Of a stretch of 64,000 bases of DNA, positions 9,601-20,369 are shown in pieces; positions within the stretch are counted from its first letter, which is position 1; each line of letters opens with the position of its first letter. The notes under the pieces were generated by a model. It was not told the DNA's origin, ran no database searches, and saw only the letters and a list, made by a program, of their open reading frames with translations. The stretch is from Halichoerus grypus (taxonomy: Eukaryota > Chordata > Mammalia > Carnivora > Phocidae): assembly GCF_964656455.1 (NCBI RefSeq), contig NC_135719.1, positions 70,544,283 to 70,608,282 on the forward strand. Reading direction: 5' to 3'. A program made the position numbers and the translations under genes.

Positions 9601-11220
9601 GCTTGATCCCCTACCCCCATTACCCCAACCCTTCTCCAAGTAGAGAGGAAGCTAGGGAGACTGAGGACAAATCCATCAAACTGCCATCAAAAGAAGAGAA
9701 TGCAGGCAAAAGTGTGTACCCTGTGGCTAGCCTTCTTGGGGCCACGTGTGTATGCAGAGTGTGGGTCCATCAGTCAGCCAATTGTGGATGAGGTCTACTG
9801 TGTGCCTAGCATGGGGCTAAGGTCAGCGAGGCCAAAAGGAACATCATATGTTGCTCCTGATGCCCATGGGAATTGGAGTTGAAATCGAGGCCCATGAAAA
9901 GAAACGTGATGACCTTTGGAACCAGGGTTCAGAGAGGGAGTGGGGCTTCAGGGGTCAAAAGAGGCTTTGTGGGAGAGGGGGATTGCACTGAGCCTGGATG
10001 GAAAAAAAAAGAGTGGAACTTAGAGGAGAGGGCATTCCTGGCAGGGAGAATGGAGAGAGGGAAAGGATCAGGGTGGAAAAGAAGTAGGTAGAGGTAGAAC
10101 AGATTTCACATATGGAGACATGTGGTTAGATAGGTAGGGTTTGGGGACCCAGCAGGCAAATTCAGACTTGATTGAGAGGCAGTCGGGAACCTGTGGGTTC
10201 TTGAGCTGAGGAGGGCGTTCTGGCAGCAGCATGCAAGGTGGTCTAGAGTGGGGAGGTACAAAGGGCAGGCCAGAGGCAGCCAGGAGGCTTTCTGCACCTC
10301 TGGCTGGTGGTCAGGTGCGCGCAGATGCCTGGGTCCTGCCCCTGAGATGGCTGGCCACCTGAGAATGCCAGACCCCTGATGACCTGCTAGGAGGGGCCCC
10401 ATGCCCAGCATCTGCTTTCTCTTCTCAGCCTCCGCTTTCCAGATAGAGCCCTGCAAACATGACCAGCATCAGGGCTCCCCAGGCCCAATACTGAGGGTGG
10501 GGGCCACTCTGGCCATGCCACTTCCCCTGCCAGTTCTCCCCACTTCCTCCTTTTTCTTTGAGAGGCCCGAGGCTCTGCCTGGAATCCCAGACTTGCCTAG
10601 AAGAGGATAAAGGGTTGGATCAGGCCCGGTTCATCTAATCTCAGGCCTGGAACCCACAAAGAGAATCCATAGGTGTCTCTAGAAGCTCAGGGTGGGGTGA
10701 GCCCTCAAGGCCACCTAGATCAACCCCATATTCTGTAACCAAGAGCTTGAATACTTCCGGGGATTGGATCCTCACCCCCTCTCCAGGCTGAGCCTGCTCT
10801 TTAGATAGTTCTGGTTATAGAAAGTACATCCGCTCATTGATCCAAAAGTCCTGCTGTGGTCAGTGTGGCCTGGTGTCATGGGAAGGCTCTGTTTGGACTG
10901 GGCCTCGCTCAGGGGCTTCTGGAATGGCGCTGCCAGAGGGAGGGTCCACCAGCCTCTTGGATCTGGGGTGGCTCTGTGGGGTCCTGTGGGCCCCCTGCCG
11001 TGCCTGCTTGGCACCCTGGGCTGGGGCAGTTTAAGCGTGAGAAGCTCGGGTCAGTTCCCAGCTCGGCCCGGGGGTGGGGCAGCCAGGGTGAGGCCAGCCC
11101 TGGTCAGCCCTTCTCAGCCTCACCGGGGAGGCCAGCCTCAGGTCAGCCTGTCGCAAGGGCTGTCCCTCCCCAGGCTGAGATCATCGCCCTCCGGCCTCCA
11201 TGGCAGCCCCCACCCCCAGC
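6682..11220. other. Gene-free upstream region of DLL4, mostly unique
   Basis: No coding exon recognised. All open frames are short and lack family resemblance. Faint ancient repeat remnants are possible near 6860-7080 and 9780-10250 (phrases such as GTGTGCCTAGCATGGGGCTAAG). A homeobox-type A/T-rich block lies at 9040-9095. Confidence 0.5.
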
Positions 11221-11239
11221 TGAGCTCACTGCCCTGGCC

Positions 11240-11480
11240 CGCTGGGGGACATTGTTGTCTCCCGGGCCCCTCCCCCGGACTCAATGAGCTGTTTGTTGGC
11301 ATGTCCGGCGCGGGCAAGGGGAGGGCGGGCACAAGGCGCCCGCACACAATGGGGATTCCGTCCATTCTGAGGTGGCTGCGGGAACCAGGCTGGCTTTGTC
11401 CCTGGGACCCTCATTCCCACCATTTAACGGAGCCGGAACTCCAGGCGGAAGGCCCCGTATAAGAACAACAATGTCGTCAC
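11240..11480. promoter_or_regulatory. RBPJ/ETS/SOX motif cluster 9.4 kb upstream of DLL4
   Basis: Contains ACATTGTTGTC (11249-11259, SOX type), TGTTTGTTGG (11290-11299, FOX type), TTCCCACC (11414-11421, RBPJ type on the minus strand), CCGGAACT (11433-11440) and GCGGAAGG (11455-11462, both ETS type) and GAACAACAATG (11463-11473, SOX type). This is the input set known for arterial DLL4 enhancers. Activity is inferred only. Confidence 0.45.
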
Positions 11481-12310
11481 CCTGTCTGTGGGGGAGGGTG
11501 CTGCAGGCCAGGGTTCCTGGGGCCCAGGGGACCCACAGTCTGTGGCAGCCGGGGGGGCACTTGGGGCAGGGCTGAGGCTGTGCCACAGATCGGAGGGGAA
11601 CTCGGGAGGCAGATGGGCACTCCCCCACCTGCCCTGCCAGTCCATCAGCAGTCTGTGGCACACATGGAAGGGGGCTCCCTGGCATCACCAGCCATGCTCC
11701 GCTCCTCCGTGCGCAAAGATGAGCCCTAAGGCTCAGAAGGGACGAATGCATCCCGTAAGCCCTGTTTGGTGGTGTGCCATGGAGGGACTGGGTTAGGGGC
11801 AGCCTGACCTGCAGGCCTTTCTGCATCCAACTTGGGCAAAGCACTTTGCTCAGAGCTGGGCCGAGGCCCATTCCTGGGCCACTAGCTTGGCTAGCCTGCC
11901 CCTTCGGAAGTGGCGCGGGCTGCTCAGACAACAAGTGTTTATTTTCTGGGGGGGGGGCACAGGACGTCATGGCGTTTCCCTCCTGCCTGGTGCTGCAGTG
12001 GTTCTCACAGTCTGGGCACTGGTGACATCACCAGCCTTTCCTCCTCAGCCCTGGCCTCCTGGCCTCCCCCTCCCACCCTACCCCATGCTCGGGCCAGGCT
12101 ACACAGTTCTGAAGCTCCTGCTTCCGGTGCGGGCCCTTCTGAGCAGGTCCTCATGGAGGATGTGAGCAGCTGGGAAGTACTAGACCATCCCTTTGTCACT
12201 GCCCTTGGCATTCAGGCTGAGCTGAGGGATAGCCCTTCTGTGCTCACCCTCACCAGGATGGTTGGTGTCCCACCCGGGCACACTCCTAGTGCGATGCTGG
12301 CCCTTTAAGG

Positions 12311-12410
12311 GTCTTGGGAAGCCAGAACAACAGGAAATCCAAACGGCCTCATTAGGCAGCTCGGAGCTCAGCACAGTAATTAGTGCCCTGAAAACAAAAC
12401 AAGGAAAAGC
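12311..12410. promoter_or_regulatory. RBPJ/ETS/SOX-like motif cluster 10.3 kb upstream of DLL4
   Basis: CTTGGGAAG (12313-12321, RBPJ type), AACAACAGGAAAT (12327-12339, overlapping SOX and ETS cores), CAGTAATTAGTG (12374-12385, homeobox type) and ACAAGGAAAAG (12399-12409, ETS type) fall within 100 bases. Confidence 0.35.
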
Positions 12411-13084
12411 AGGTGGTGGTGCCCCCCCTCAATCTCGGCTGCCCCCGGCATGGCCTGTTAGTACCCAGAGTGAGGCAGCTGGGATTGGAGCCCCTCCCTT
12501 CTAAGCCCCCTCACCCCAAGCTCCTGAAGCCGGCTGCCCACTGCCCAGGCCAAGGGTCAGAGCCTAAGCTTCTGGGGAGCGGGCAGTGGCTTCCCTTCGC
12601 ACTGTTTCCCCTGGGGAGATGAAGCCCCAGGGGCGTGCACTGGGGCTTCCCCTCTCCCCACAGCCAGGTGGCCACTTGTCCACAGCATCCTCCACCTGTT
12701 TGGAAAATGCTGTGATGGGGGCTGGGAGCTGGGGTGGGCTCCTCCAGCGGGAAAGAGGAGACCCCTGGGAATCCCAAGCCAAGAAGGCCCCCTTAGGAGA
12801 AGGGAAAAGCCTGCTCTGTGGTCCTGCCTCTCAGGATCTGTGGTGATTCTCCAGGTGGGCAGGACCACTTGGGCAGAGGGGATGGTAACCCACAGGCCCT
12901 CTGGACAGACCCTGGGGACTTCCAAGCCCCCTCCGTTGGTAAAAGCCTGGCCGGGAGCAAAAAGGGACCCTAGTGAATTCTCCTGAGCCAGGCAGCAGGC
13001 CCTGGCTCATTTTATCCTTTCCCCTCCCTGTGTGATGCAATTGGAACCCTACTTTGTCCCTGACCCTTAAGATATCTCCCTTTA

Positions 13085-13200
13085 TTTGTATAGCTAGGGG
13101 AGGAATATACTATGCTCCACTTAAGAAACGAATATTCATTCAACAAACATTTATGGAGTAGTTGCTATACTCCCTACACTGTGCTGGTAGGGTGTTCCTG
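13085..13200 (-). repeat. L2/MIR-like ancient repeat
   Basis: Phrase ATTCATTCAACAAACATTTA followed by an imperfect GTGCTGGTAGGG resembles the antisense 3' end of L2/MIR families. Family not resolved. Confidence 0.5.
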
Positions 13201-13245
13201 AGAAGGTTTCAGAGAACTCATTGTGATAGCTCATTACAGTCCTTC

Positions 13246-13334
13246 TCTCTCTCTCTCTTTTAAGTAATCTTTATGAGCAACGTGAGGCTTGAACTCACAG
13301 CCCTGGGATCAAGAATCACGAGAGCCAGGCGCCC
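13246..13334 (-). mobile_element. SINE fragment, older type
   Basis: Antisense copy running TAAGTAATCTTTATGAGC to CCAGGCGCCC, shortened internally. Bounded by the direct repeat CAGTCCTTC (13237-13245 and 13335-13343). Confidence 0.8.
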
Positions 13335-13769
13335 CAGTCCTTCCCTGTCTTGAGAAGGCCTTTGAGTGGAGGGACTATGGCTCTCTTCAGGTGTGTATCT
13401 CCCCATAGACCTAGCACGTAGGTGATTGCTCCATGTTTATTAACAATCAAAAATGAACCAGGAATGGTCTCTGACTTCAGAGAGTTTACCATGTAATTTT
13501 ACCAGCAGCAGCACCCTGGCAAGCCCCCAATCCTTGGTGATAATCAGCTCCCGTGCTCCGAGCCCAGACCTCCAGGAGAGCCCGAGCCTTTGTGCAGAGC
13601 AAGGGCTGAGGGCATATGGGGGAAGAAACCTCGAGTCCTCCCGAGAATAAAGCTGGCTATGACCCTGGGATGTGGGGAGGAGTTGCCTGGGCTACGGCAA
13701 TGTGAGGAAGGGGGATGCTGAGCAGGACTTCTGGGCAGGTTGGGTGTGGAAGGTGGCCAGCCTATGGCT

Positions 13770-13860
13770 GGGGAAGGGGGCTATAATTAAGCTGTGGGTA
13801 GGTTTCTGGCCACAGAGCCTGTTGGCTGAGAACAAAGGCCTGAGACATCATTGCCCAAGG
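13770..13860. promoter_or_regulatory. Candidate conserved noncoding block 11.7 kb upstream of DLL4
   Basis: GGCTATAATTAAGCTGTGGG and GAGAACAAAGGCC (SOX/TCF-type core) in a short AT-containing block within GC-rich flanks. Low-confidence candidate. Confidence 0.25.
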
Positions 13861-14089
13861 GGAAGAGAAGGAGCAGAGGGAAGGGGCAGCGGTAACCCAG
13901 AAACTCCCATGGGGTTCGGCAGCTGGTCAGGGAACTCTGCAGGCACCTCTGGAGGCCATCAGCTAGGTGGTAGGTAATTTCTGAGGGGCTTCAATCTGGA
14001 ACTGAGGGGCCAGTGCTGATGGCAGAAGTGGAGGGGACCAGCCAGCAAGTGACCAAAGGGTCACAGGGTCATGGAACAGGGTTTTCTCA

Positions 14090-14245
14090 GCCCTGACTAC
14101 ACTACGAGAATCACCTGAGCAGCTCCCTAGAGATTTTGATATAATTGTTTGGAAAAGGGGCCTAGGAGGCACTGGTATTTTCTAAACGCTCTCTCAGTGA
14201 CCCATTGCGCACCCGGGGGTTGAGAACAGTTCTCCCTGGGAGCAC
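14090..14245. repeat. MER5A-like DNA transposon remnant
   Basis: Contains GAGAATCACCTGAGCAGCT and a later CCCGGGGGTTGAGAACA, typical of nonautonomous hAT (MER5) remnants in mammals. Confidence 0.6.
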
Positions 14246-14859
14246 AGGGCCCTGCTTTAAATCCTAGGGCCTCATTTGCCCCTCCCCAGAGCCCACAGTG
14301 CTCAGAGGCCACACCCACTGGACCAAATAGCCCGCGTGCCCCGGGGAAATGGGCAACAGAGTCCCGTAGGCTTGGGGGTGGAGCCTTTGGAGAAGCCCTC
14401 CCCTTCTTGGACCCCCAACCCCAGTGGAAAGTTACCCAGGGAAGCAGCCGCGGAGCAGACAAGGCGAGAAGCCTGGGGGGAGGGGTGTGCGTGGGGTGCC
14501 CTTGGCCTCTCCGGGCCCCCTAGCAGGGACCCTGCTGCCTAGCACTCTAGGCCCCTAGGCCCGGGGACAGCGCCCCCGGAGAACAGGCTGGGGACTGGGG
14601 GGGGCGCGGGGGGTGGGGAAGAGAGGTAGACTCAAAGCACCTGAGCTGATGGGGCCTGATCCCGTTTGGGACGTGCGCGCTCCTGAATCATTTCCCGGAT
14701 ATAGCTCAACGGCCCAGACTTCAAGGTTTTGGGGGGGAAATCTTTTTTCCAAGTTCCTCGATCTGTCATCCCCCTCCCCCGCCGGCCGGATAGGCCTGGA
14801 CCAGTGTCCTCTCTCAGCTCCCCCTCAGCCTCCCAGCTAGGGCTTCTCCACTGAACTCC

Positions 14860-14990
14860 CTGGACATTGTTTCCCGCCTCAGGAAGTCTCTGATGCCCTG
14901 CGCTGGATTTTGTTTTCCTTGTTATCGGGACAACTAATATTTTTTCCTGTGCGGAAAAAAAAAAAAAAAAAAAGAGATTTTCCCAAGCAG
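14860..14990. promoter_or_regulatory. SOX/ETS/RBPJ motif cluster 12.9 kb upstream of DLL4
   Basis: ACATTGTTTC (14864-14873), CAGGAAG (14880-14886), TTTTCCTTG and TTATCGG near 14913-14928, TTTTTCCTGTGCGGAA (14941-14956) and TTTTCCCAAG (14978-14987, RBPJ type on the minus strand), interrupted by an A-run of about 20. The position agrees with a published DLL4 enhancer about 12 kb upstream of the TSS, but three other blocks compete. Confidence 0.4.
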
Positions 14991-15009
14991 ATTACAGCTG
15001 TCAGTGAGG

Positions 15010-17360
15010 GGGGGAGGGGGCTGGAGGTTGAGCCCTCCCTTCACCCTCCCCTTCTGCCACCCTTACAGGGCTGAGCTTTTGAATGAAGGAGGAAGTCCTG
15101 GCCCCAGAGCCTGCCGGGCCAATTGGAGCTGGGGGCAACTCTGGCCTTGGCCTTGGCAGAAGAGACCCTGCCCTCTGCCTGTGGGGCCCCTGCTCCCTGC
15201 TAAGAGGGCCGACCCGTGGCTGGGTCACATTTCCAAGGACAGGGAGAGGGTCCTGAGCTTGCCTTCTCTCTGGGGGACTGAAAAGGCAGGCCACCCCACA
15301 GCGGCAGCCTGGCAGGACCTGGGAGGAGGGGGAGCACTTAGGAGACCCAGCTCTGTGGAACCCTGTGACTTTGGGCCATTCCCTCTCCTCCTGAGCCTCG
15401 AGCTCCTCCCCTCCACCAAGGAAATATTGATAGCTGCTTCACCTATCTAAACGGTTCTGTTGTGACAATGCAGAGGAGATAAAGAATATGATTCAGTGTC
15501 AGAGGTTCTTCTGACTCAGGTCAGAAGGGTTAATGGCAGATGTCTCAGGACCTGTGTGACCTGCATGAGGCCCCAACAGCCAGCAGGACCAGAAGACAGA
15601 GGCTGTCCCCGAGCAGGCACAGCCGGATGTGCATGTACACACACATGCGACCGTGAAACACACACACACATACACAGGCCTGGGCATTCCTCCTTGATAA
15701 ATGCTCACTTTCTGCAAGGGGATGTTGTGGCTCTAGGGACAGGCTGCCGGGGCCTTTTGGGGTAGGGAGCCGTAGCATAACTCCCGCTTCAGCAGAAGAG
15801 CCTTGCCGAAGATGACTGGGCTTCTTTTCAAGCTGCCAACAACAAAGAGAAGAGTTTCAGATGTGGGTTACTCAGTTGTTTGTGGTGTGCAAAGCATTAA
15901 GAAAACGAGCTGCCCCCCACCCAAGCCCTGTACCCTCCTGCAAGGTGGGATGGTCTGCTCTGAGCGAGGCTGCCTTCATCTAGAGTGCGGCGGCCTCCTC
16001 GGTGGGCTGAGTGCAGAAGTGAGCAAGGCCATCTGTCAGGAGGTGGGAGGAAATAGGAAGATTTCCATTTAAACTTCTTTTTTATCTGAAAAATAAATTG
16101 AGCTTTAGTAAGCTTTCATATGGGTTTTGACTCTAGTGTGTGATTTATACATAAATGTTCATAATCAGAACAGTTTGGAAACCACTACCCTGGGAGACCA
16201 AAGCCCTGTGAAGGCTTTCTATCCTATCAGAAGCCCATTTCAGATCGGGTGCTGGGTGAGGGAAGGGAGCTGTGGAGGAGGGGCTGGGGCGCTCTGGGTA
16301 CAGAATCGCTTGGGCCCTGTCAGATTCCCGGATGCCACCAGCAGTGTGGACCTTCCTGGCCACCCTGTGGTCTCCCTTCTCCCTGCCCACCCTTTCAGGC
16401 CTGCATAAGCCCCTGTAGGACTCTAGCACCTTGGACTGCCATGCTTCCTGCAAGGGAGAGAGTGGTCCCATGTGATGCTCCCCTCACCCCCCGGGGCTGG
16501 CTAAAGTGCGGCCGGGGTCCCTGTAGCGGCCCTGTATGTTGTGTCACCCCCAAGAGAAAAGTCCCTGGCGGGAGGCGGCCTTCTGCCGGGAGGCTGTTTC
16601 CTCAACCAGCCAAGGTAAGAAGTGGGGGATTTCCAGCCCTGTCCACGGGGCTGACTTTAGTACTGGGGGCTCCTCTCCTTGCTCATGCAGCCCAGACCAG
16701 GGTGAGGACAGAAACTCCGGCGTTAGGCCGATAGGCAGGCCGCTGTGAAGGCAGCAGTCAGCTAAGCCCACAAGCCTCCAGATGCTGCTCCCTGCCTCTG
16801 AGGGAGCTGAGCCCAGGATGTAACCCCAGGGCTACACCTGGGACCAACAGGAACCCAGCCCTGGAAGACCCCGACAGGCATCTTGGTGGGGAGGGGGTGC
16901 TGGAAATCCAGAGCCACGCTTACTCATGGGCCTGTGGGGAATGACTCAAATTGGTGAATGCCCCTGCCTAACCCCAGCCGGCCCTGGTTCTGGTGGTAAG
17001 GGGAATGACAGCTCTCCATCTCACCCTTGAAGGCTCCCCTAACTGGCCGGTACTTCCAAGGATGCTGGAGTCAAAGGAGCCACTGTGAGCTCCTCAGGTC
17101 GGGGCCAGAAGCCTCACATTCCAGACATCCTGCCCTGAAAGCGTGGCCCCTAGGAATGGGAAGCAGTACGCTAACAGCATTCCATGTATTCCTGTACGGT
17201 GGTCAGCTGAGCAGGGAGGGCGGGTGCAATCCCGGGGAGCAGGGGGTTGCTGAGTGGAGGGAGAAGTAAGCACCCGCGATGACCTGGTGATGGTGGCACA
17301 ATGTCCCAGCTCTAGTGTGATTCTGCTCAGGCCCAGGTCTGGGCTGAAGAAACTAGACTT
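15010..17360. other. Gene-free unique sequence
   Basis: No exon recognised. A short CA run lies at about 15657-15672. Near 16080-16200 there is AT-rich sequence with a possible hAT remnant (AGTTTGGAAACCACTACCC). Confidence 0.45.
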
Positions 17361-17530
17361 GCTGCGCCTGGCCAGCTTGGTCGGTGGAGTGTGCAACTCT
17401 TGATCTTCGGGGGTTGCGAGTTCAAGCCCCACATTGGGTGTAGAGATTGCTTAAAAATAAATAAAATCTTAAAAAGAAAGAAAGAAAGGAAAAAAAGAAA
17501 GAAGAAAGAAAGAAAGAAGAAAAGAAACAA
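17361..17530 (+). mobile_element. Older SINE with (GAAA)n tail
   Basis: Sense copy of the older tRNA SINE (GCAACTCTTGATCTTCGGGG, then CACATTGGGTGTAGAGATTG, then AAATAAATAAAATCTTAAAA). Its tail has expanded into a GAAA/AAAG microsatellite from about 17476 to 17530. Confidence 0.85.
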
Positions 17531-17784
17531 ACAACTGGACTCTAACTCCACCTCCATGGAGAGATTCTCCTGTGCCTCAGATGCTTACGCGTTTCATTTC
17601 ATTAGTGAGCTTGTATGTATTTGCTGCGTGCACATGTGTCTGTGCTTTGTGCACACACACGCATGCTTGTAGCTCGTGTGATTGAGGCATGCCAGGTGGA
17701 GGAATAGGCTGGGACTCATGCAAAGTCCCTGAGCAGGAGAGTATCTGAGAGGTGAAATCATAAATCCAGCCACCACCAATGCAG

Positions 17785-18010
17785 GCTAGCAACACGCCGT
17801 GATAACGTGCGTGCGTCATCACCAACCTACACAGCAACCAGTCTTCCAAGGACGGTGTTATCACCTCCATTTTACAAATCAATAAACTGAGTGGGGCTTA
17901 GAGAAGTTAAATGACCAGACTGAGGTCATACAATGAGCACATCCAGTTGTCCAGGCCAGAATTTGAACCCAGGTCAGTCTAAAGCCATGCCAGAGGTCTC
18001 TCTACCAGGC
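17785..18010 (-). repeat. MIR
   Basis: Antisense MIR core with CCATTTTACAAATCAATAAA, CTGAGTGGGGCTTAGAGAAG and TTGAACCCAGGTCAGTCT. Confidence 0.8.
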
Positions 18011-18524
18011 TCTCTTGGGACGGTCATCGTTCATTACACTCCACTGATCCTTGTCTCTGAGATGCTGGCTGCCCTGGTCTGAGGTAACAGGCCTTTCCCC
18101 TCCCCTTCTTTTCTCCCCTCCCAGTCCAGGTGGCAAAGCAGAGCCTGTTCAAGGCCGCTTGGAGCCCAGGATGCTGTGGCCGGACCTTCACATCTAGCCT
18201 GTCCCCAGTTCAGAGAGGGTCTGGCTGGCCTTGGGCGGGATCAGCTAGGGCTGAACTAGGGCAGCTGTTTACAGTAAACAGAAAGCTCCTGAGGAAGGAA
18301 GAAGGGGAGGGGCTGGGGTCACCATGGAGACAGGGACAGAGCAGCAGGGCCTCAGGCCTGATCCACTAGCGCTGCTAATGCATCCCTGCTCCTTCTAGAG
18401 CCAGAGGAGGCCCAAGGAAGGTCGGGACAGGGCAGCCTGAGCCAGAGAGGCAGGGGCAGACAGGCTGGCCTCAGAGCTGTGCCCGCCGAAAACACACGGC
18501 CGCCTCATTATGTATTTCTACTTA

Positions 18525-18720
18525 TTAACAACAACCAATGTTTATTGACGTTAGGCCCTTGAGGATAGGTTTTCTTATTTAACCCTAGCAACAACCAGGA
18601 GGTAGGTACGATAGTCTCTAATTTATAGATGAGGAAATCGAAGTTTAGAAAGATTAAGCCATTTGTTAAGGTCACAGGGCTTGTAAGTGACAGAGCAAAA
18701 ATTTTGGATCAAAAACTCTA
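18525..18720 (-). repeat. MIR
   Basis: Antisense MIR: TTTATAGATGAGGAAATCGA, then GTCACAGGGCTTGTAAGTGA. Confidence 0.8.
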
Positions 18721-18769
18721 TCTACCAAGGCAGGTAGGAGAGGAGCTAGCTGGTAACGCTCTGAGTCCC

Positions 18770-18895
18770 TCAACTGATGGGGAAACTGAGTCCCTTGGAT
18801 ACCAAGGGGACTTTCCCAGGCTTCTGGCGTTAGTCAAAGAGATTGCTGGGGACAGAACCCATGTGTTCCAGCCCTAACCACTAGACCACACGGCT
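18770..18895 (-). repeat. MIR-like fragment
   Basis: ATGGGGAAACTGAGTCCCTT and CCACTAGACCACACGGCT resemble the antisense MIR core and head. Adjacent to another MIR. Confidence 0.6.
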
Positions 18896-20164
18896 TCTCC
18901 ATGGCTTGAGCTGGGAAGGTCCAAAGAGAAACTCCCTTTCCAGCCCCAGCCTGGGGTGTAGACTCTTCCCCAGCTAACAGGCTGCCCCTGTGGAGGCCAG
19001 GCTGGGCCAGGGTGCTGTGGGGGATGCTGGGGGGTTTCTGCCCACACATATGGTTTCCAGATTCCAGGGGATGAAAAGGAGGCCCTTAGGGGCGGAAATG
19101 GGGGATGTGTGATGACAAATTTAGACTGATTGCTTTAAAAAAAAAAAAAAGGCGGCCAAGAAACCCTAAAAAATAAAAGCAAAAATTCCACTAGAAAACC
19201 AAAGGGAATTATTTGATTGTGAAACTGAGTTGCCGTGAGGTGCAGCGTGGTTTAATGGGGAACAGTATCAAGGGTCCTTTCAACTTTGACTGCGCAGAGG
19301 GTGGAGGGAGAGGAGGCTCGGTCTCATGTTCTTGGCTTGGCCTGCTGAGTTCTGGGACAGAGATGAAGTCAAGCAAGACAGCTGGGAGGATGTCTGGAGT
19401 TCAGGAGTACTAGTCGGGGGCACGCTCCTATAAGGCTCAGGCCCTTCAGGTAGCTAGACTCCAAGGGTCTTTCCCGCTGGCTTATGGCCCAGGGTCCCCA
19501 CAGCTCACGTAGGGAGCGGCCCCAGGGGAGGCTCCAGCTGGTCCGTACCGGAGAGTATGTGAAAGGATGAGCTGTAAGGTGGGGGTTTGGGGTATCTCTG
19601 AGTTCCAGCCTTAAAGGGAAATGGCCAGGAACAGAAGGTAAAAGAGAGGACAGCTGCCTGGAATTCTGGCCTGCAGCAGGCCCAAGGGGTCAAAGGTCAA
19701 GGGGGGGACAAGGGGGACTTCCTGAGGCTCCCAGGGGAGTGCCAGCCAGCCAGCCAGGCTGTTGTGCAAGCTCGGGGCTGGACCACGAGGGCAGGCTGGC
19801 AGAGGAGCCACGCCTGGCCCAGCCCCTCAGCCTATCCTATCTGTCCCCTGGAGCAGAGTAGTGTCCTCTCTCCTCCAGGAAACTGGGACCCCGTCCCCCA
19901 AGGCAGCACTCCTGTCCCACCACCAGGGCCATAGTCTATATGCCTGAGGGATTCCTCTCACACTCATCCTGGACCTCTCCCCCAGAATCACCATCTTTTG
20001 AGAAACCAGAAAAGCATTCTCAAGCAAGCCTCTTCCTTCCAATTCCACTCTGATTCTCAAAGAGGAGATCAGAGGGTTTGTGCGGGAAGAGCCACGATAG
20101 GGCTTACAGGGTCCCAGCCCCAGAGGAATGAGGCACAGAATGACGTGGAAGAGAAACAAGCCAA

Positions 20165-20365
20165 CAGGAATCGCTCAGGGGCCCGGCGCTGGGCTAACCT
20201 TGCAGAAGGGCCGCACTGTTCTTGTCTAATCTACACTTGAGTCTCCAAGTTCGGTTATGCTTATTCGCATTTTAGAGTGAAGAAACTGAAGTTCTGAGGG
20301 GATGATTAAACTGACAGCTGGTAAATGGCAGAGCGGAGACTTACACTTTTTCTTTCCAGATCACC
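20165..20365 (-). repeat. MIR
   Basis: Antisense MIR features: GCATTTTAGAGTGAAGAAAC and CAGCTGGTAAATGGCAGAGC. Confidence 0.75.
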
Positions 20366-20369
20366 TCCC

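Noticed and set aside
11281..11970. 229-codon minus-strand open frame
   Set aside because: GC-rich unique DNA with no domain, no splice support and Pro/Gly/Ser-rich composition.
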